A stretch of 64,000 nt of DNA from Chitinophagales bacterium (GCA_041392475.1 JAWKLZ010000001.1:558001-622000), one strand, 5' to 3'. Numbered from the stretch's first letter, positions 28,801 to 37,369 are shown. Program-made: numbers and translations. Notes: generated by a model not told the origin, from the sequence alone.

Positions 28801-28811
28801 TGATTGAGTAG
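25809..28811 (+). CDS. GH92 family alpha-mannosidase, lipoprotein
   Basis: A 1000-residue exo-acting, calcium-dependent alpha-mannosidase of glycoside hydrolase family 92, acting on mannose-capped N-glycans or mannans. A lipoprotein signal ends at FASC (Cys18). The N-terminal beta-sandwich signature VNPFIGTGGHGHTYPGAT is at about 45, and the (alpha/alpha)6 barrel includes the conserved GNEDCGQMSAWYVLSAMGFY near 645. After the catalytic region come an Fn3-associated/CHB_HEX_C-like segment (YYTLDGSQPSMESPVYQTSI) and a C-terminal discoidin (F5/8 type C)-like domain (VIDLGKSQEVHQLTLGCLR). The ATG at 25809 fits the lipoprotein signal; an upstream start at 25782 does not. No SusCD pair or other glycosidase is adjacent, so it is not in a typical polysaccharide locus. 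Confidence 0.93.
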   Translation: MKQTAILLIGFLALFASCNKQTKTETAQHEILTENLQDYLKYVNPFIGTGGHGHTYPGATAPFGMVQVSPDTRLEGWDGCSAYHYSDSLLYGFSHTHLSGTGVSDYGDILLMPTVGTVTLNNGADGKLGYRSAFSHDTETAKAGFYSVDLTSYNIHAKLTASKRVAYHQYTFPKSKDANIIIDLLHRDKVLEASLKVVSDTEIEGYRISDAWAKEQHVYFVAQFSKPFKQFGLALDDLIKIGAKELKGTNVKGYVKFDADTNEVIMVKVAISAVSIEGARKNLEEESPKDWNLEKIVEVMEDNVGNWQQQLNKIQIEGGTEDQKTIFYTALYHTMLAPNLYTDTNGKYRGMDNQIHTAKGFDRYTVFSLWDTYRAANPLYTLIEPKRTNDFIRTFLSQYREGGIMPIWELASNYTGCMIGYHAIPVIADAYRKGIRDYDVELAFEAMKHSAEQNHLGLDAYKTLGYIPSESESESVSKTLEYAYDDWCIAQMAKDLGKTEDYEYFLKRSQSYKNIFDPSTQFMRAKLNHTWWQPFDPAEVNFNYTEANAWQYSYYVPQDIAGFIQLLGGKSVLEARLDALFGAESATSGREQADITGLIGQYAHGNEPSHHIAYLYNYVGKPWKTQEKVRQIMEEMYHNAPDGLSGNEDCGQMSAWYVLSAMGFYPVTPAQNVYAIGSPLFDKVMLNLEDGKQFVIEAKNNSRQNKYIQRATFNDQIFTASFLRHEDIMRGGVLVFEMGDQPNEKWGSGNRDIPSSAITEHLIVPVPFVAKGDRTFMETTTVELGTVLGDDAIYYTLDGSQPSMESPVYQTSIQLTETTTLTAFAAKKNGKKSQTIQAKFFKIPENRKIELFTEYAPQYSGGGDLALIDFIRAPADFRTGSWQGYEGVDMEAVIDLGKSQEVHQLTLGCLRDQNSWIFLPTSVTFWTSDNGKDFEEVKTIKTAAIPVEMLEGSEVKDYVCEVNKSARYVKVVAKNRGDVPYWHKGVGGKCWVFVDEVVIE

Positions 28812-28921
28812 ATTTGTCGCTCAACTGTACCGATTTCTGATTTCTTCGGCATCTGAGATTGGCAAGGTTGTTAACCATTGCCAAATCACTAATTTTCATT
28901 TTCACTTTTATTTTCATTTCC

Positions 28922-30136
28922 ATGATAAGCATCCAACAAGCTACCCAAATAGTCCTCGACCATATCTGCAATATAGGCACAGAAACAGTGCCTTTGGTTC
29001 AATCCTTGGGGCGAGTGCTGCAAGAAGATTTGAAGGCAGATAGAGATTTTCCTCCCTTTCCACGCATCACGATGGATGGCATAGCGATTCAATACCAAAC
29101 CTTTGCAGCAGGTAAGCGCACTTTTTCGATAGAGGATTTGCAGGCTGCGGGAATGGCTCAGAAAACGCTGCAAAATAGCGACAATTGTTTGGAGGTGATG
29201 ACAGGGGCCATTTTACCCAAAAATACAGATACGGTCATTCGCTACGAAGATGTGGAAATTGTGAATGGCAAGGCGACCATACTGCTTGAAGAAATCAACG
29301 ACAGTCAAAACGTACATCAGCAAGGGCTGGATCGGCAAAAAGGAGGGCTGATTGTTCCAAAAGGTCGAGTTATTTCTTCGGCAGAAATTGCAGTGGCTTC
29401 AACGATTGGCAAAACACATCTGGAGATAAGTCGTTTGCCAAAAGTGGTCATTGTTTCAACAGGGGATGAATTGGTCGATGTCGCAGAAACGCCTTTGCCG
29501 CATCAAATCCGAAAATCCAACGTTTATTCGCTTCAAACTACACTGCTGCAATGGGGCATTGCAGCCGAAACCCGACATTTGCCAGACGATAAGGCGCACA
29601 TTCACCAAGAATTATCGGAGTATTTGCAAGATTTTGAAGTGATTATTTTGAGTGGCGGCGTATCAAAAGGGAAGTTGGATTTTGTGCCAGAGGTATTGGA
29701 GGAATTGCAGGTCGAAAAGTTGTTTCACCAAGTAGCACAGCGACCTGGGAAGCCTTTTTGGTTTGGAAAAACAGCAAACAGTCGTGTGCATATTTTTGCT
29801 TTGCCTGGCAATCCCGTTTCGACCTTTATGTGCGCCCACCGCTATTTTCAGCCGTGGCTTCGCAAAAGTTTGGGTTTGCCTCCTTTCCAAAAAGAGTTTG
29901 CCATCCTCCAATCTGATTTTCATTTTCGACCTGCCTTGACTTATTTTTTGCAGGTGAAATTGAAGAATGGTGAGGATGGCAAACTTTGGGCGATTCCCGT
30001 TGAAGGGCAAGGCTCTGGTGATTTGGCAAATCTGGTAGATGCAGACGGCTTTTTGGAATTGCCGAGTGATCGAAACGATTTTGCAGCAGGCGAGGTGTTT
30101 GGGCTAATGCGGTATAGGAATGGGAGTGAAAATTAA
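28922..30136 (+). CDS. moeA: Molybdopterin molybdenumtransferase
   Basis: Inserts molybdate into adenylylated molybdopterin to finish molybdenum cofactor. The 404 residues show the MoeA order: N-terminal domain with PFPRITMDGIAI, the MTGAILPKNTDTVIRYEDV segment, then the MoCF-binding domain with VVIVSTGDELVD and VIILSGGVSKGKLDFVPEV, RPGKPFWFGK and FALPGNPVSTFMC, and a C-terminal barrel. The ATG at 28922 is chosen because the longer frame from a TTG at 28859 adds a run of hydrophobic codons unlike any MoeA N-terminus. It follows GH92 by 110 bases and no other moco gene is in the window, so it may be transcribed with GH92 by position only. Confidence 0.94.
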   Translation: MISIQQATQIVLDHICNIGTETVPLVQSLGRVLQEDLKADRDFPPFPRITMDGIAIQYQTFAAGKRTFSIEDLQAAGMAQKTLQNSDNCLEVMTGAILPKNTDTVIRYEDVEIVNGKATILLEEINDSQNVHQQGLDRQKGGLIVPKGRVISSAEIAVASTIGKTHLEISRLPKVVIVSTGDELVDVAETPLPHQIRKSNVYSLQTTLLQWGIAAETRHLPDDKAHIHQELSEYLQDFEVIILSGGVSKGKLDFVPEVLEELQVEKLFHQVAQRPGKPFWFGKTANSRVHIFALPGNPVSTFMCAHRYFQPWLRKSLGLPPFQKEFAILQSDFHFRPALTYFLQVKLKNGEDGKLWAIPVEGQGSGDLANLVDADGFLELPSDRNDFAAGEVFGLMRYRNGSEN

Positions 30137-30176
30137 AATTAAAACTAAAATATGTTTTGGTTGCCAACCATCCAAC

Positions 30177-31850
30177 CTATTCCCAAACCACCTCTTCTTT
30201 GTGTTCGTGCCAAGCCAGTAACAAATCTTTGTATCGTTGATTCAACTTGCTGCGTTTTACCTTCAAAGTAGGGGTTAACATTCCATTCTCCACGCTAAAC
30301 GCATCTTGCACCACCACAATCGTCGACACTCTGCAGTAACTTTCCAAGCCTTTATTGACCTCTATCAATGTGTCGGCAAGGCTTCTTCTCAATTCTTGTC
30401 GAGATTTGGTCACTCCAATTTCAGAAGGAACGACCAACAACACAGGTTGTGGCAGACCCAAACCCAACAAACAAAGCTGTTCGATGTCGCTGTTGTTCTC
30501 AAAACCCCACTCGATAGGTGCAGGCACGATGAATTCACCTTTTGCAGTTTTGAAGGTATCTTTCACCCGACCCGTCAAATAGAGATAACCATCTTTGTCA
30601 ATTCGCCCTTGATCGCCCGTATGCAACCAACCATTTTCAAGTGTTTCGGCAGTTTTGTCAGGAGATTTGTAGTAGCCTGTCATCACATAAGGCGCACGCA
30701 TCAAAACCTCTTCAGTTTCAGGGTCAATTCGCACTTCTACCTTGTCTTGAGGTTTACCGACCGAACCAGGTTTGTTTTCATCAGTGGTCAAAAAAGTACA
30801 GGCAGCACAATTTTCGGTCATGCCATAACCCTCTGCAATGGGAACACCGATTTTAGCATACCAATCTTTGAGTGACTGTGGAATAGGAGCAGCACCTGAA
30901 ACACAGACTCTTGCCTTAGACAAGCCCAAACCTGCCTTTAATTTTTTCTTGATAATTCCCGAAATAATTGGAATTTTTAGGAGCAAATCCAATTTCTTTT
31001 GTGGCATTTTGGCCAGAATGCTCAGGTGGAATTTCGTCCAAATTCTAGGTACTGCAAAGAAAGTAGTAGGGTAGGATTCTTGTAGGTTTTTAGCGAAAGT
31101 AGCCAAGGATTCAGAAAAAGAAATCTGACCTCCAAAAGCCAAGCAGCCGCCTTCAACAATGGCACGTTCTGCAATGTGATTCAAGGGCAGGTAAGAGAAA
31201 AAATCATTGTCGCCATTGAAGTCCAACTTCAATACATTGCGAACCTTAGCTGCCTCCATCAATTCAGAAGGTGCACGGTAAGGAAGCATCACTCCTTTGG
31301 GTGTACCCGTAGTGCCAGAGGTAAAAATAATGGTCCAAAGGTCGTCGAGTTTTGCAGAAGGCTCTCCTTCAATGGGTTCAAAACGATTCATGAACTCGTT
31401 CCAATCTTCACCTACTTCTACCTTAGAACCTCCTTTGTAGTGCGGAAATCGAATCATCGGCATATCAGCAGGAACACCCGTTTTCATGTCATCCCAAACA
31501 TCCAATTTGCCTACAAACAAAGCCGCTACATCTCCCAATTTCAATACTTCTGCAATCTGTTCTCCTGATAAAGTTGGGAAAAAAGGCACAGAAATGTAGT
31601 CCGCCATCATAATCGCCAAATCTGCAATGATCCATTCTCTGCAATTTTTGGAAACCAAACCGATGTGACTTTTTGGAGGCAAGCCCAAAGATTTTAAGCC
31701 CGTTGCCAGTTTTCGAGCCATTTGCCCTACTTCTCCGTAGGTATAAACTTCCCATTTATCGCCAAAAGGCTGACGGAGAAAAGGTTTGTTAGGAACGTTT
31801 TTTTCCTTGTCATAGAAGGATTCAATCAATGTTTTAAGTGCTGCTGCCAT
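30177..31850 (-). CDS. Long-chain acyl-CoA synthetase (AMP-binding)
   Basis: Activates fatty acids to acyl-CoA with ATP through an acyl-adenylate. The 557 residues contain the AMP-binding P-loop TIIFTSGTTGTPKGVML near 175-190, the EGYGMTENCA motif near 345, and the hinge segment GWLHTGDQGRIDKDGYLYLTGRVKD near 415-440, ending with the FKTAKGEFIVPAPIE segment of the FadD15/ACSBG type rather than the KxxKxxG of classical FadD. The ATG at 31850 replaces an upstream start at 31895 that lacks homology. It is the distal gene of a likely fatty-acid group with the reductase at 31968 and the isomerase at 33218 on the same strand; gaps are 117 and 278 bases. Confidence 0.92.
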   Translation of the reverse strand: MAAALKTLIESFYDKEKNVPNKPFLRQPFGDKWEVYTYGEVGQMARKLATGLKSLGLPPKSHIGLVSKNCREWIIADLAIMMADYISVPFFPTLSGEQIAEVLKLGDVAALFVGKLDVWDDMKTGVPADMPMIRFPHYKGGSKVEVGEDWNEFMNRFEPIEGEPSAKLDDLWTIIFTSGTTGTPKGVMLPYRAPSELMEAAKVRNVLKLDFNGDNDFFSYLPLNHIAERAIVEGGCLAFGGQISFSESLATFAKNLQESYPTTFFAVPRIWTKFHLSILAKMPQKKLDLLLKIPIISGIIKKKLKAGLGLSKARVCVSGAAPIPQSLKDWYAKIGVPIAEGYGMTENCAACTFLTTDENKPGSVGKPQDKVEVRIDPETEEVLMRAPYVMTGYYKSPDKTAETLENGWLHTGDQGRIDKDGYLYLTGRVKDTFKTAKGEFIVPAPIEWGFENNSDIEQLCLLGLGLPQPVLLVVPSEIGVTKSRQELRRSLADTLIEVNKGLESYCRVSTIVVVQDAFSVENGMLTPTLKVKRSKLNQRYKDLLLAWHEHKEEVVWE

Positions 31851-31967
31851 TTTGTTTGTGTTTAATTTATAATTGGTTGATTGTTTACTTTTCAATTCAT
31901 TGCTGTAGAAGCCTCTTTTTACAGAATTCCTCTCAATTGATAAAACAAAACTCGATGTTTTATTTTA

Positions 31968-32939
31968 TCAAGGCTCAATAATAACCTTCCCTTTCACCTC
32001 TCGGTTCATCATTTCCTCCAATGCTTTAGGCGCATCCTCCAAAGAATAAGTTGCGTGAATGTGTGGCTTCAATTGTCCTTTGGCGTACATTTGAATCAAT
32101 TCCATTGTGTTAGCCATGTTTCGCTGAGGGTCACGCATCGCAAAACTACCCCAAAAAACGCCCACAATTTGACAACCCTTCAAAAGGGGTAAATTCATCG
32201 GGATTTTGGCAATACCCGCAGGAAAACCGACAATCAAAAAACGCCCTTCCCAAGCTGTAGCCCGCAAAGCTGCTTCGGTATAAGCTCCTCCAACAGGGTC
32301 ATACACTACATCTGCTCCCTTGCCGCCCGTCAGTTCCTTCACCCTTTCCTTCAAATCTTCGGCCGTATAATTGATAAGTTCGTCCGCCCCTTTTTCCTTA
32401 CAAATCGCCAATTTTTCTGCCGTTGAAGCCGCTGCAATCACTTTTGCACCCATGATTTTGCCCAGTTCAACAGCCGCCAAACCCACACCACCAGAAGCAC
32501 CTAAAACCAAAAGAGTTTCGCCTTCCTTCAATTTGGCTCGGTCTTTCAGGGCGTGATACGAAGTACCATAAGCCATCATAAAAGAAGCCGCAATTTTGTA
32601 ATCCATCATCGGAGGCTTTGGAAAACAACTGTTTGAAGGAACAAGCACCTCTTCTGCAAAACCGCCATGCGATACCAGTCCAAATACTTCATCGCCTACT
32701 TTGAGGTGTTTCACACCTTCGCCCACCGCCCTCACGATGCCTGCAATATCACTCCCAGGAGAAAAAGGCAATTCGGGTTTGAATTGATACAAACCTTGGA
32801 TAATCAAGGTGTCAGGAAAGTTGATGCTACAAGCCTTGATTTGTACCAAAACTTCTTTTTTGCCAGGTTTTGGAGAGGGAATGTCCTCTAAGACCAATTT
32901 GGAAGGTGGTCCGAGTTCTTTGCAGAGAATTGCTTTCAT
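31968..32939 (-). CDS. NADPH:quinone oxidoreductase family protein (MDR)
   Basis: A 323-residue zinc-independent medium-chain reductase. The GroES-like domain has SINFPDTLIIQGLYQ and PFSPGSDIAGIVRAVGEGV; the cofactor domain carries LVLGASGGVGLAAVELGKI (about 143-161) and GADVVYDPVGG (about 210-220). This subgroup commonly reduces quinones or 2-enoyl thioesters with NADPH. Its place between an acyl-CoA synthetase and a dienoyl-CoA isomerase suggests a role with enoyl intermediates, which is inference from context. It is more distant from the MDR at 11872 than a recent duplicate would be. Confidence 0.87.
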   Translation of the reverse strand: MKAILCKELGPPSKLVLEDIPSPKPGKKEVLVQIKACSINFPDTLIIQGLYQFKPELPFSPGSDIAGIVRAVGEGVKHLKVGDEVFGLVSHGGFAEEVLVPSNSCFPKPPMMDYKIAASFMMAYGTSYHALKDRAKLKEGETLLVLGASGGVGLAAVELGKIMGAKVIAAASTAEKLAICKEKGADELINYTAEDLKERVKELTGGKGADVVYDPVGGAYTEAALRATAWEGRFLIVGFPAGIAKIPMNLPLLKGCQIVGVFWGSFAMRDPQRNMANTMELIQMYAKGQLKPHIHATYSLEDAPKALEEMMNREVKGKVIIEP

Positions 32940-33217
32940 ATATTGTTGAATTGTTTGTTAATTGCAGATTGCACTGATGGTACAGATAGTCTTGACCCCA
33001 TAAAAACCCATTATTTATAAGTGCCGAAGCTACGCTCCTAAGTTACTATCACTACAGTATTTTCCTACAAATAGTGTTAGGGCTATGCCCTTGTAAATGT
33101 TAGTATAACCTCAGAAATAGCGTATTTAATAAAAATTATATTTATTTGTAATTAAATGCTTATATCTTTCTATTTGTGTCCAATTATTATCACCTGCAAA
33201 ATCTCTAAAATCTGTGA
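32940..33217. other. 278-base spacer between fatty-acid genes
   Basis: No gene. It contains a short hairpin AGGGC-TAT-GCCCT (33079-33091) and otherwise AT-rich sequence. Its length suggests that the isomerase gene at 33218 and the reductase gene may be transcribed separately. Confidence 0.4.
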
Positions 33218-34030
33218 TTAATTTTTAAAAGTTGGTTTACGTTTTTGCATATTCGCCATGCCTGCCTCCATCAAATCATCGGAGTAAATCATGGCAGCAT
33301 TCCAAAGAACTTGATGGTTCAATGCTTCTTCAACGGTATGGTCACGGGTATAGAGTAACATTTGCTTTGTGCCACGAATACAAAGTGGTGATTTTGAGGC
33401 AATCGTAGTAGCAATATCCATAACATGTTGCATCATCTGTTCTTTGTCTTCAAACACTTGTCCGACCAAACCCATTTCTTTGGCTTCTGCTGCGTCAAAT
33501 TGCCGCCCAGTATAAGCCAATTCTGCTGCAATGCTCGGATTGATGATTTTGGGAAGTCGCTGCAATGTTCCCAAATCTGCGACCAAAGCCCAGTCTATTT
33601 CTTTGATAGAAAAGTAGGAATCGGTCGTTGCATAGCGCATATCACAAGCCGTAATGATGTCAATCGCCCCCCCCACACAGGCTTTGTGAATGGCTGCAAT
33701 GACAGGTTTGCGGCATTTCTCAATAGCGGTGACATTTCGCTGCAATTTGCCTGTTCCGATTAAAAAAGCTTCTCGCCGCCTTCCTTCACATTTGATACCT
33801 TTGTGTTGTACATTGTCCATCAACATACTCGTATCAATTCCTGCACAAAAATGTTTGCCTTCCCCCGTCAAAACGACTACCCGCACTTCTGGATTTGCAT
33901 CCATGTCTTCAAATACTTGTTGCAGTTCTTCCCAGCCTTTTTGGTTCAAACAATTTGCTTTGTTAGGACGATTGAAGGAAACAACTGCAATGTGGTTTTC
34001 GATTGATACCTTATATGTTTCGTAAGTCAT
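33218..34030 (-). CDS. Delta(3,5)-Delta(2,4)-dienoyl-CoA isomerase-like crotonase
   Basis: A 270-residue crotonase-fold enzyme that would shift double bonds of unsaturated acyl-CoA during beta-oxidation. The oxyanion-hole segments HFCAGID (60-66) and KACVGGAIDIITACD (116-130) are present. Three acidic residues, Asp124, Glu144 and Asp152, have exactly the 20- and 28-residue spacings of the Asp176/Glu196/Asp204 set of rat ECH1, and the surrounding IKEIDWALVADLGTLQRLP matches that enzyme closely. A plain enoyl-CoA hydratase would instead have two glutamates. It is the first gene of the minus-strand fatty-acid group and is divergent from the nucleotidyltransferase. Confidence 0.87.
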   Translation of the reverse strand: MTYETYKVSIENHIAVVSFNRPNKANCLNQKGWEELQQVFEDMDANPEVRVVVLTGEGKHFCAGIDTSMLMDNVQHKGIKCEGRRREAFLIGTGKLQRNVTAIEKCRKPVIAAIHKACVGGAIDIITACDMRYATTDSYFSIKEIDWALVADLGTLQRLPKIINPSIAAELAYTGRQFDAAEAKEMGLVGQVFEDKEQMMQHVMDIATTIASKSPLCIRGTKQMLLYTRDHTVEEALNHQVLWNAAMIYSDDLMEAGMANMQKRKPTFKN

Positions 34031-34141
34031 GTTTTGAAGTAAAATTTATTAGAAGTTGTAGGCAAAGATAATTTTTTAATTCTAAAATTGATAGGCTGTT
34101 TTTTAGCAGTTTTGGTGAAATGGACTTGGAGTGAGATGGAA

Positions 34142-34149
34142 TATCTTTG
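34142..34149 (+). promoter_or_regulatory. Possible -7 element for the nucleotidyltransferase gene
   Basis: TATCTTTG matches TAnnTTTG and lies 36 bases before the ATG at 34185. No properly spaced TTTG is upstream, so the match is partial. If real, transcription starts after 34150, which excludes the GTG at 34131 as start codon. Confidence 0.3.
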
Positions 34150-34184
34150 GGACTTCAAAATCAAATAATACAAACTTCAATAAC

Positions 34185-35033
34185 ATGCAAAATAACAATG
34201 AACTGCTCAAAAACTTAGCCCATCAAGAAGCCAAACGTTTGTTGGTAGAAGATTCTGCTATACAATCCATTTCTATTGTGGGTTCGGTCGCTTATGAGTT
34301 GACCGACCAATATTCTGATATTGACTTACTTATCCTCTACAACGATATTTCTGATGAACAATACGAATTGTGGAGAAAGGACGCAGAGTATTTGAATCCT
34401 GTGTATGTCATTGGCGGCAAAGAACACGATTTTATGACGGTTGGGCGATATGTGGAAGGCATCAAAATTGACTTTGGCCGCATCAAAGCAGACAAATTTC
34501 AGCAGTCGGTAGATGCAGTGATTAAGAACAATGACATTGAGTTGAGTCATCAAGCTGTTTTGTTTGGCATCAACAATTCGGAAGTTTTCTACGATAAAGG
34601 TATTGTAGCAGATTGGCGAAAGCAGATTGAAGTCTATCCAGAAGCTTTGATTTTTAAAACTTTACAAACATCACTTACTTTTACTCCAAAATCGGTCTAT
34701 GAAGGTATGGGTGTGTATCGAAATGACAGCCTGTTCATTTACGAATGTTTGGTAGAGGATTTGAAGAAAATGTTACAAACGATTTTTTGCCTCAATCGGG
34801 TGTATCATCCTGGAAAAGCAAAAGGTTTGAATTGGATCATTGAGCAGCAACTGCCTATTCAACCCACTGATTTTCTGCAAAGAATGCAAAGTTTGTTGAA
34901 CAGCAAAGAAGCAGAGGGCGTTGCAGAAATGCTGCGACTCATTGCGGAAGTGTATGAGTTGGTAGGGCGTGAAAGACCTGATTTTGATTTGACTGCTTTT
35001 TGGAAGCGTTTTGAAGTGAAATTGCGAGAGTGA
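34185..35033 (+). CDS. Nucleotidyltransferase-fold protein
   Basis: 282 residues. The Pol-beta-type nucleotidyltransferase core is clear: GS (33-34) in SIVGSVAYELTDQYSDIDLL, with metal ligands Asp45 and Asp47, and a third candidate acidic residue in the GIKIDFGRI segment near 97. A helical C-terminal domain follows (KMLQTIFCLNRVYHPGKAKG), as in aminoglycoside adenylyltransferase-like and lincosamide-type proteins. The true acceptor (small molecule, tRNA or protein) cannot be read. No HEPN partner gene is adjacent, so a MNT-HEPN toxin pair is not supported. The ATG at 34185 is chosen over a GTG at 34131. Its stop is five bases from that of the convergent lipoprotein gene. Confidence 0.75.
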   Translation: MQNNNELLKNLAHQEAKRLLVEDSAIQSISIVGSVAYELTDQYSDIDLLILYNDISDEQYELWRKDAEYLNPVYVIGGKEHDFMTVGRYVEGIKIDFGRIKADKFQQSVDAVIKNNDIELSHQAVLFGINNSEVFYDKGIVADWRKQIEVYPEALIFKTLQTSLTFTPKSVYEGMGVYRNDSLFIYECLVEDLKKMLQTIFCLNRVYHPGKAKGLNWIIEQQLPIQPTDFLQRMQSLLNSKEAEGVAEMLRLIAEVYELVGRERPDFDLTAFWKRFEVKLRE

Positions 35034-35038
35034 AAAAT

Positions 35039-36199
35039 CTAATCTACCCAATCTGCAATGAATACATTGGTATCTCTTGTGCCGCCATTGTTTCGGTTGG
35101 AAGCAAAAACGATTTTTTTACCATCGTAGGAAAACATGGGGAAAGAATCAAAAGTTGTGTCGAAGGTGATTTGCTCCAATCCTGTGCCATCCAAATTAAT
35201 CATAAACAAATTGAAGGGAAAGCCCCGCTCTGAGGTGTGGTTGGAAGCAAAAATAACTTTTTCGCCAGATGGGTGCATATAGGGCGCCCAGTTGGCATTG
35301 CCTAGTTCGGTGATTTGCTTCAATTCAGACCCGTCGACATTGCAGACGAACAATTCCATATTGGTCGGTGCTACAAGGTTTTGGGATAAGAAATCTTTGT
35401 ATTTTTTGATGTCTTCGGGAGTTTTGGGGCGAGAAGCTCGGAATATGAGTTTTTTGCTGTCAGGCGAGAAAAACGCACCACCATCGTAGCCCAATTCATT
35501 CGTTACCTGTTTCACATTTCTACCATAAATGTCCATGGTGTAGAGGTCAATATCTCCGTTTCGGGTGGAGGTGAAAACAATCATTTTGCCATCTGGTGAA
35601 ACAGTTGCTTCTGCGTCATAAGACCCATTCTCGGTCATTTTTGTAATAATATCACCGTTCAAGTCGGCTTTATAGATTTCAAAAGTTGGATAAATGGGCC
35701 AAACGTAGGCCTTGGTATCGGTTTCGGGCGGTGCAGGGCAATCTTCACCTGCTTGATGGGTCGAGGCATAAATAATGGTAGAATCGCCCGGCAAAAAATA
35801 CGAACAAGTTGTTCTACCTTTGCCTGTGCTGACTAACTTCATGTCGAAAGTTTCGCTGTCTGTTTGTGGAATAGTGGCATAAAAAATCTGGTCACATTCA
35901 ACGCCTTTTTCTTTGTCGGTTACTTGAAGCACTAATTTGGAGTCGTCGAAACTGAAATAGGCTTCAGCATTGTCGCCACCAAAAGTGAGTTGGCGCATGT
36001 TTCGGAAGTGTTTTTCTTGTGGGTAAATCAAATCAGGATTTATCCTCGAAGATTTTTCTACGGCAGCTTTTTTTGTAGTATCAACCGCAGAATGAGTATC
36101 TTTCTCCTCATTTGTATCGTTGGAAGTACTGGTACATTGAAGGAAAAAAAGGGGAAGCATTAAAAATGCTATCAAAAATTTGGAACGGTGAATTTGCAT
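35039..36199 (-). CDS. TolB-like beta-propeller lipoprotein (PD40/WD40-like repeats)
   Basis: 386 residues with a lipoprotein signal (FFLQC, Cys22), then a low-complexity Ser/Thr/Asp/Lys linker to about 55. From about 65 onward there are five to six repeats of the PD40 type, each with a pattern such as ATVSPDGKMIVFTSTRNGDIDLY, FFSPDSKKLIFRASRP, MHPSGEKVIFASNH and FSYDGKKIVFASNRN, forming a beta-propeller. Such proteins serve as periplasmic scaffolds (TolB) or peptidase-associated propellers; no protease domain is present here. Divergent from the TPR lipoprotein at 36290. Confidence 0.85.
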   Translation of the reverse strand: MQIHRSKFLIAFLMLPLFFLQCTSTSNDTNEEKDTHSAVDTTKKAAVEKSSRINPDLIYPQEKHFRNMRQLTFGGDNAEAYFSFDDSKLVLQVTDKEKGVECDQIFYATIPQTDSETFDMKLVSTGKGRTTCSYFLPGDSTIIYASTHQAGEDCPAPPETDTKAYVWPIYPTFEIYKADLNGDIITKMTENGSYDAEATVSPDGKMIVFTSTRNGDIDLYTMDIYGRNVKQVTNELGYDGGAFFSPDSKKLIFRASRPKTPEDIKKYKDFLSQNLVAPTNMELFVCNVDGSELKQITELGNANWAPYMHPSGEKVIFASNHTSERGFPFNLFMINLDGTGLEQITFDTTFDSFPMFSYDGKKIVFASNRNNGGTRDTNVFIADWVD

Positions 36200-36289
36200 T
36201 TTGTGTTATTTTTGCTGCAAACCTAAGGAATAAATGAAAATTAAAGGAAAAATATCCATTTGAAGTTTTTTATAAAAAAGATACAAAAT

Positions 36290-37369
36290 ATGATTAGCAG
36301 TTATTGGCAATATTTTATGACGTGTTTTATGTCGATTTGTTTGATTTTTTCGGCATGTAATCAACAGGATACAGATACTTCGGTAAAACAGACAGAAGAA
36401 GTTCCTGATGAAGCGGACAAAATAGAAGGTGAAAAAATGCCCTCTGCCCAATCTGCAATGGAACAAAACCTCAAAATTCGCTTGTTGTCAGACCGCATTA
36501 TCAAGGATTCACTCAATTCAGAACTTTATTTTACTAGAGGAAATGCGTATTTGGAGGAAGGTCGAGCAGAATATGCTGTTGGGGATTTCATCAAAGCCAT
36601 CAAATTGGATTCTACACAAAGCAGTTATTATTTGGCTGCTGCCGAAATTTACTTCAAATCGCAACAATTGCCGCCTGCTATTCGGATAATGGAACGAGCG
36701 ATTCGCAACATTCCAAAGGAATCGCTGCAATTGCATTTAGAGTTGGGAAAGTATTATTTTTATGTGGGTAAAAACAAAGAAGCGACCAAAGAAATTGATG
36801 GGGTATTGGCGCAAGATGCCAATATTGCAGAGGCTTACTTTTGGAAAGGAATGATTGCGAGGGATGAGAAAAAAACGAAAGATGCGATTACCAACCTCAA
36901 AAAATCACTGCAATTGGAGCCAGATGCCTACAATCCCAATATGATTTTGGCTCAGGTATTGGCTGAACAAGGAAGTGCAGAATGTGTGAAGTATTACGAT
37001 AAGGCATCTGAAATTGACCCACTTTCTATTGAAGCAGTTTATGCCAAAGCCATCTTTTTGCAGGAAAATAAACAGGAAGACGAAGCATTAAAGGCTTATA
37101 CCAAGATAATTTCCATCAGTCCACAATTTCAAGATGCTCATTACAATACGGGTTATATCTACTTTCAAAAAGGGGATTTTGAACGAGCCAAAAAGAGTTT
37201 TCTCGCTGCAATTCGGGTTTCTCCTGCTTTTGCGAAGGCCTATTATATGCGTGGTTACTGCGATGAAAAATTGGGTAACAAAGCGGCTGCAAAAGCGGAT
37301 TATGAGTTAGCATTGAAGTTTGAACCTGAATTGAAGTTGGCGGAGGAGGGTTTGGAGCGAGTGAAGTGA
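36290..37369 (+). CDS. TPR-repeat lipoprotein
   Basis: 359 residues starting at the ATG at 36290; a TTG at 36260 precedes it but adds residues in front of a complete lipoprotein signal (IFSAC, Cys23). After a short acidic linker, about eight tetratricopeptide repeats follow, for example ELYFTRGNAYLEEGRAEYA, AEAYFWKGMIARDEKKTKDA and FAKAYYMRGYCDEKLGNKAA. The protein is likely a periplasmic scaffold for protein interactions. The sequence TATTTTTG at 36207-36214 resembles a -7 element. The stop is eight bases from that of the convergent gene. Confidence 0.87.
   Translation: MISSYWQYFMTCFMSICLIFSACNQQDTDTSVKQTEEVPDEADKIEGEKMPSAQSAMEQNLKIRLLSDRIIKDSLNSELYFTRGNAYLEEGRAEYAVGDFIKAIKLDSTQSSYYLAAAEIYFKSQQLPPAIRIMERAIRNIPKESLQLHLELGKYYFYVGKNKEATKEIDGVLAQDANIAEAYFWKGMIARDEKKTKDAITNLKKSLQLEPDAYNPNMILAQVLAEQGSAECVKYYDKASEIDPLSIEAVYAKAIFLQENKQEDEALKAYTKIISISPQFQDAHYNTGYIYFQKGDFERAKKSFLAAIRVSPAFAKAYYMRGYCDEKLGNKAAAKADYELALKFEPELKLAEEGLERVK

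Noticed and set aside
30306..30875. 189-codon plus-strand frame inside the acyl-CoA synthetase gene
   Set aside because: Antisense to a confident gene and composed of an unlikely residue mix rich in His, Phe and Arg.
33079..33091. AGGGC-TAT-GCCCT hairpin as a terminator
   Set aside because: Five-bp stem without a T-run on either strand and located upstream of the reductase gene rather than after it in the right place.
34185..35033. MNT/HEPN toxin-antitoxin pair
   Set aside because: The nucleotidyltransferase is long (282 residues) and no HEPN gene is adjacent.
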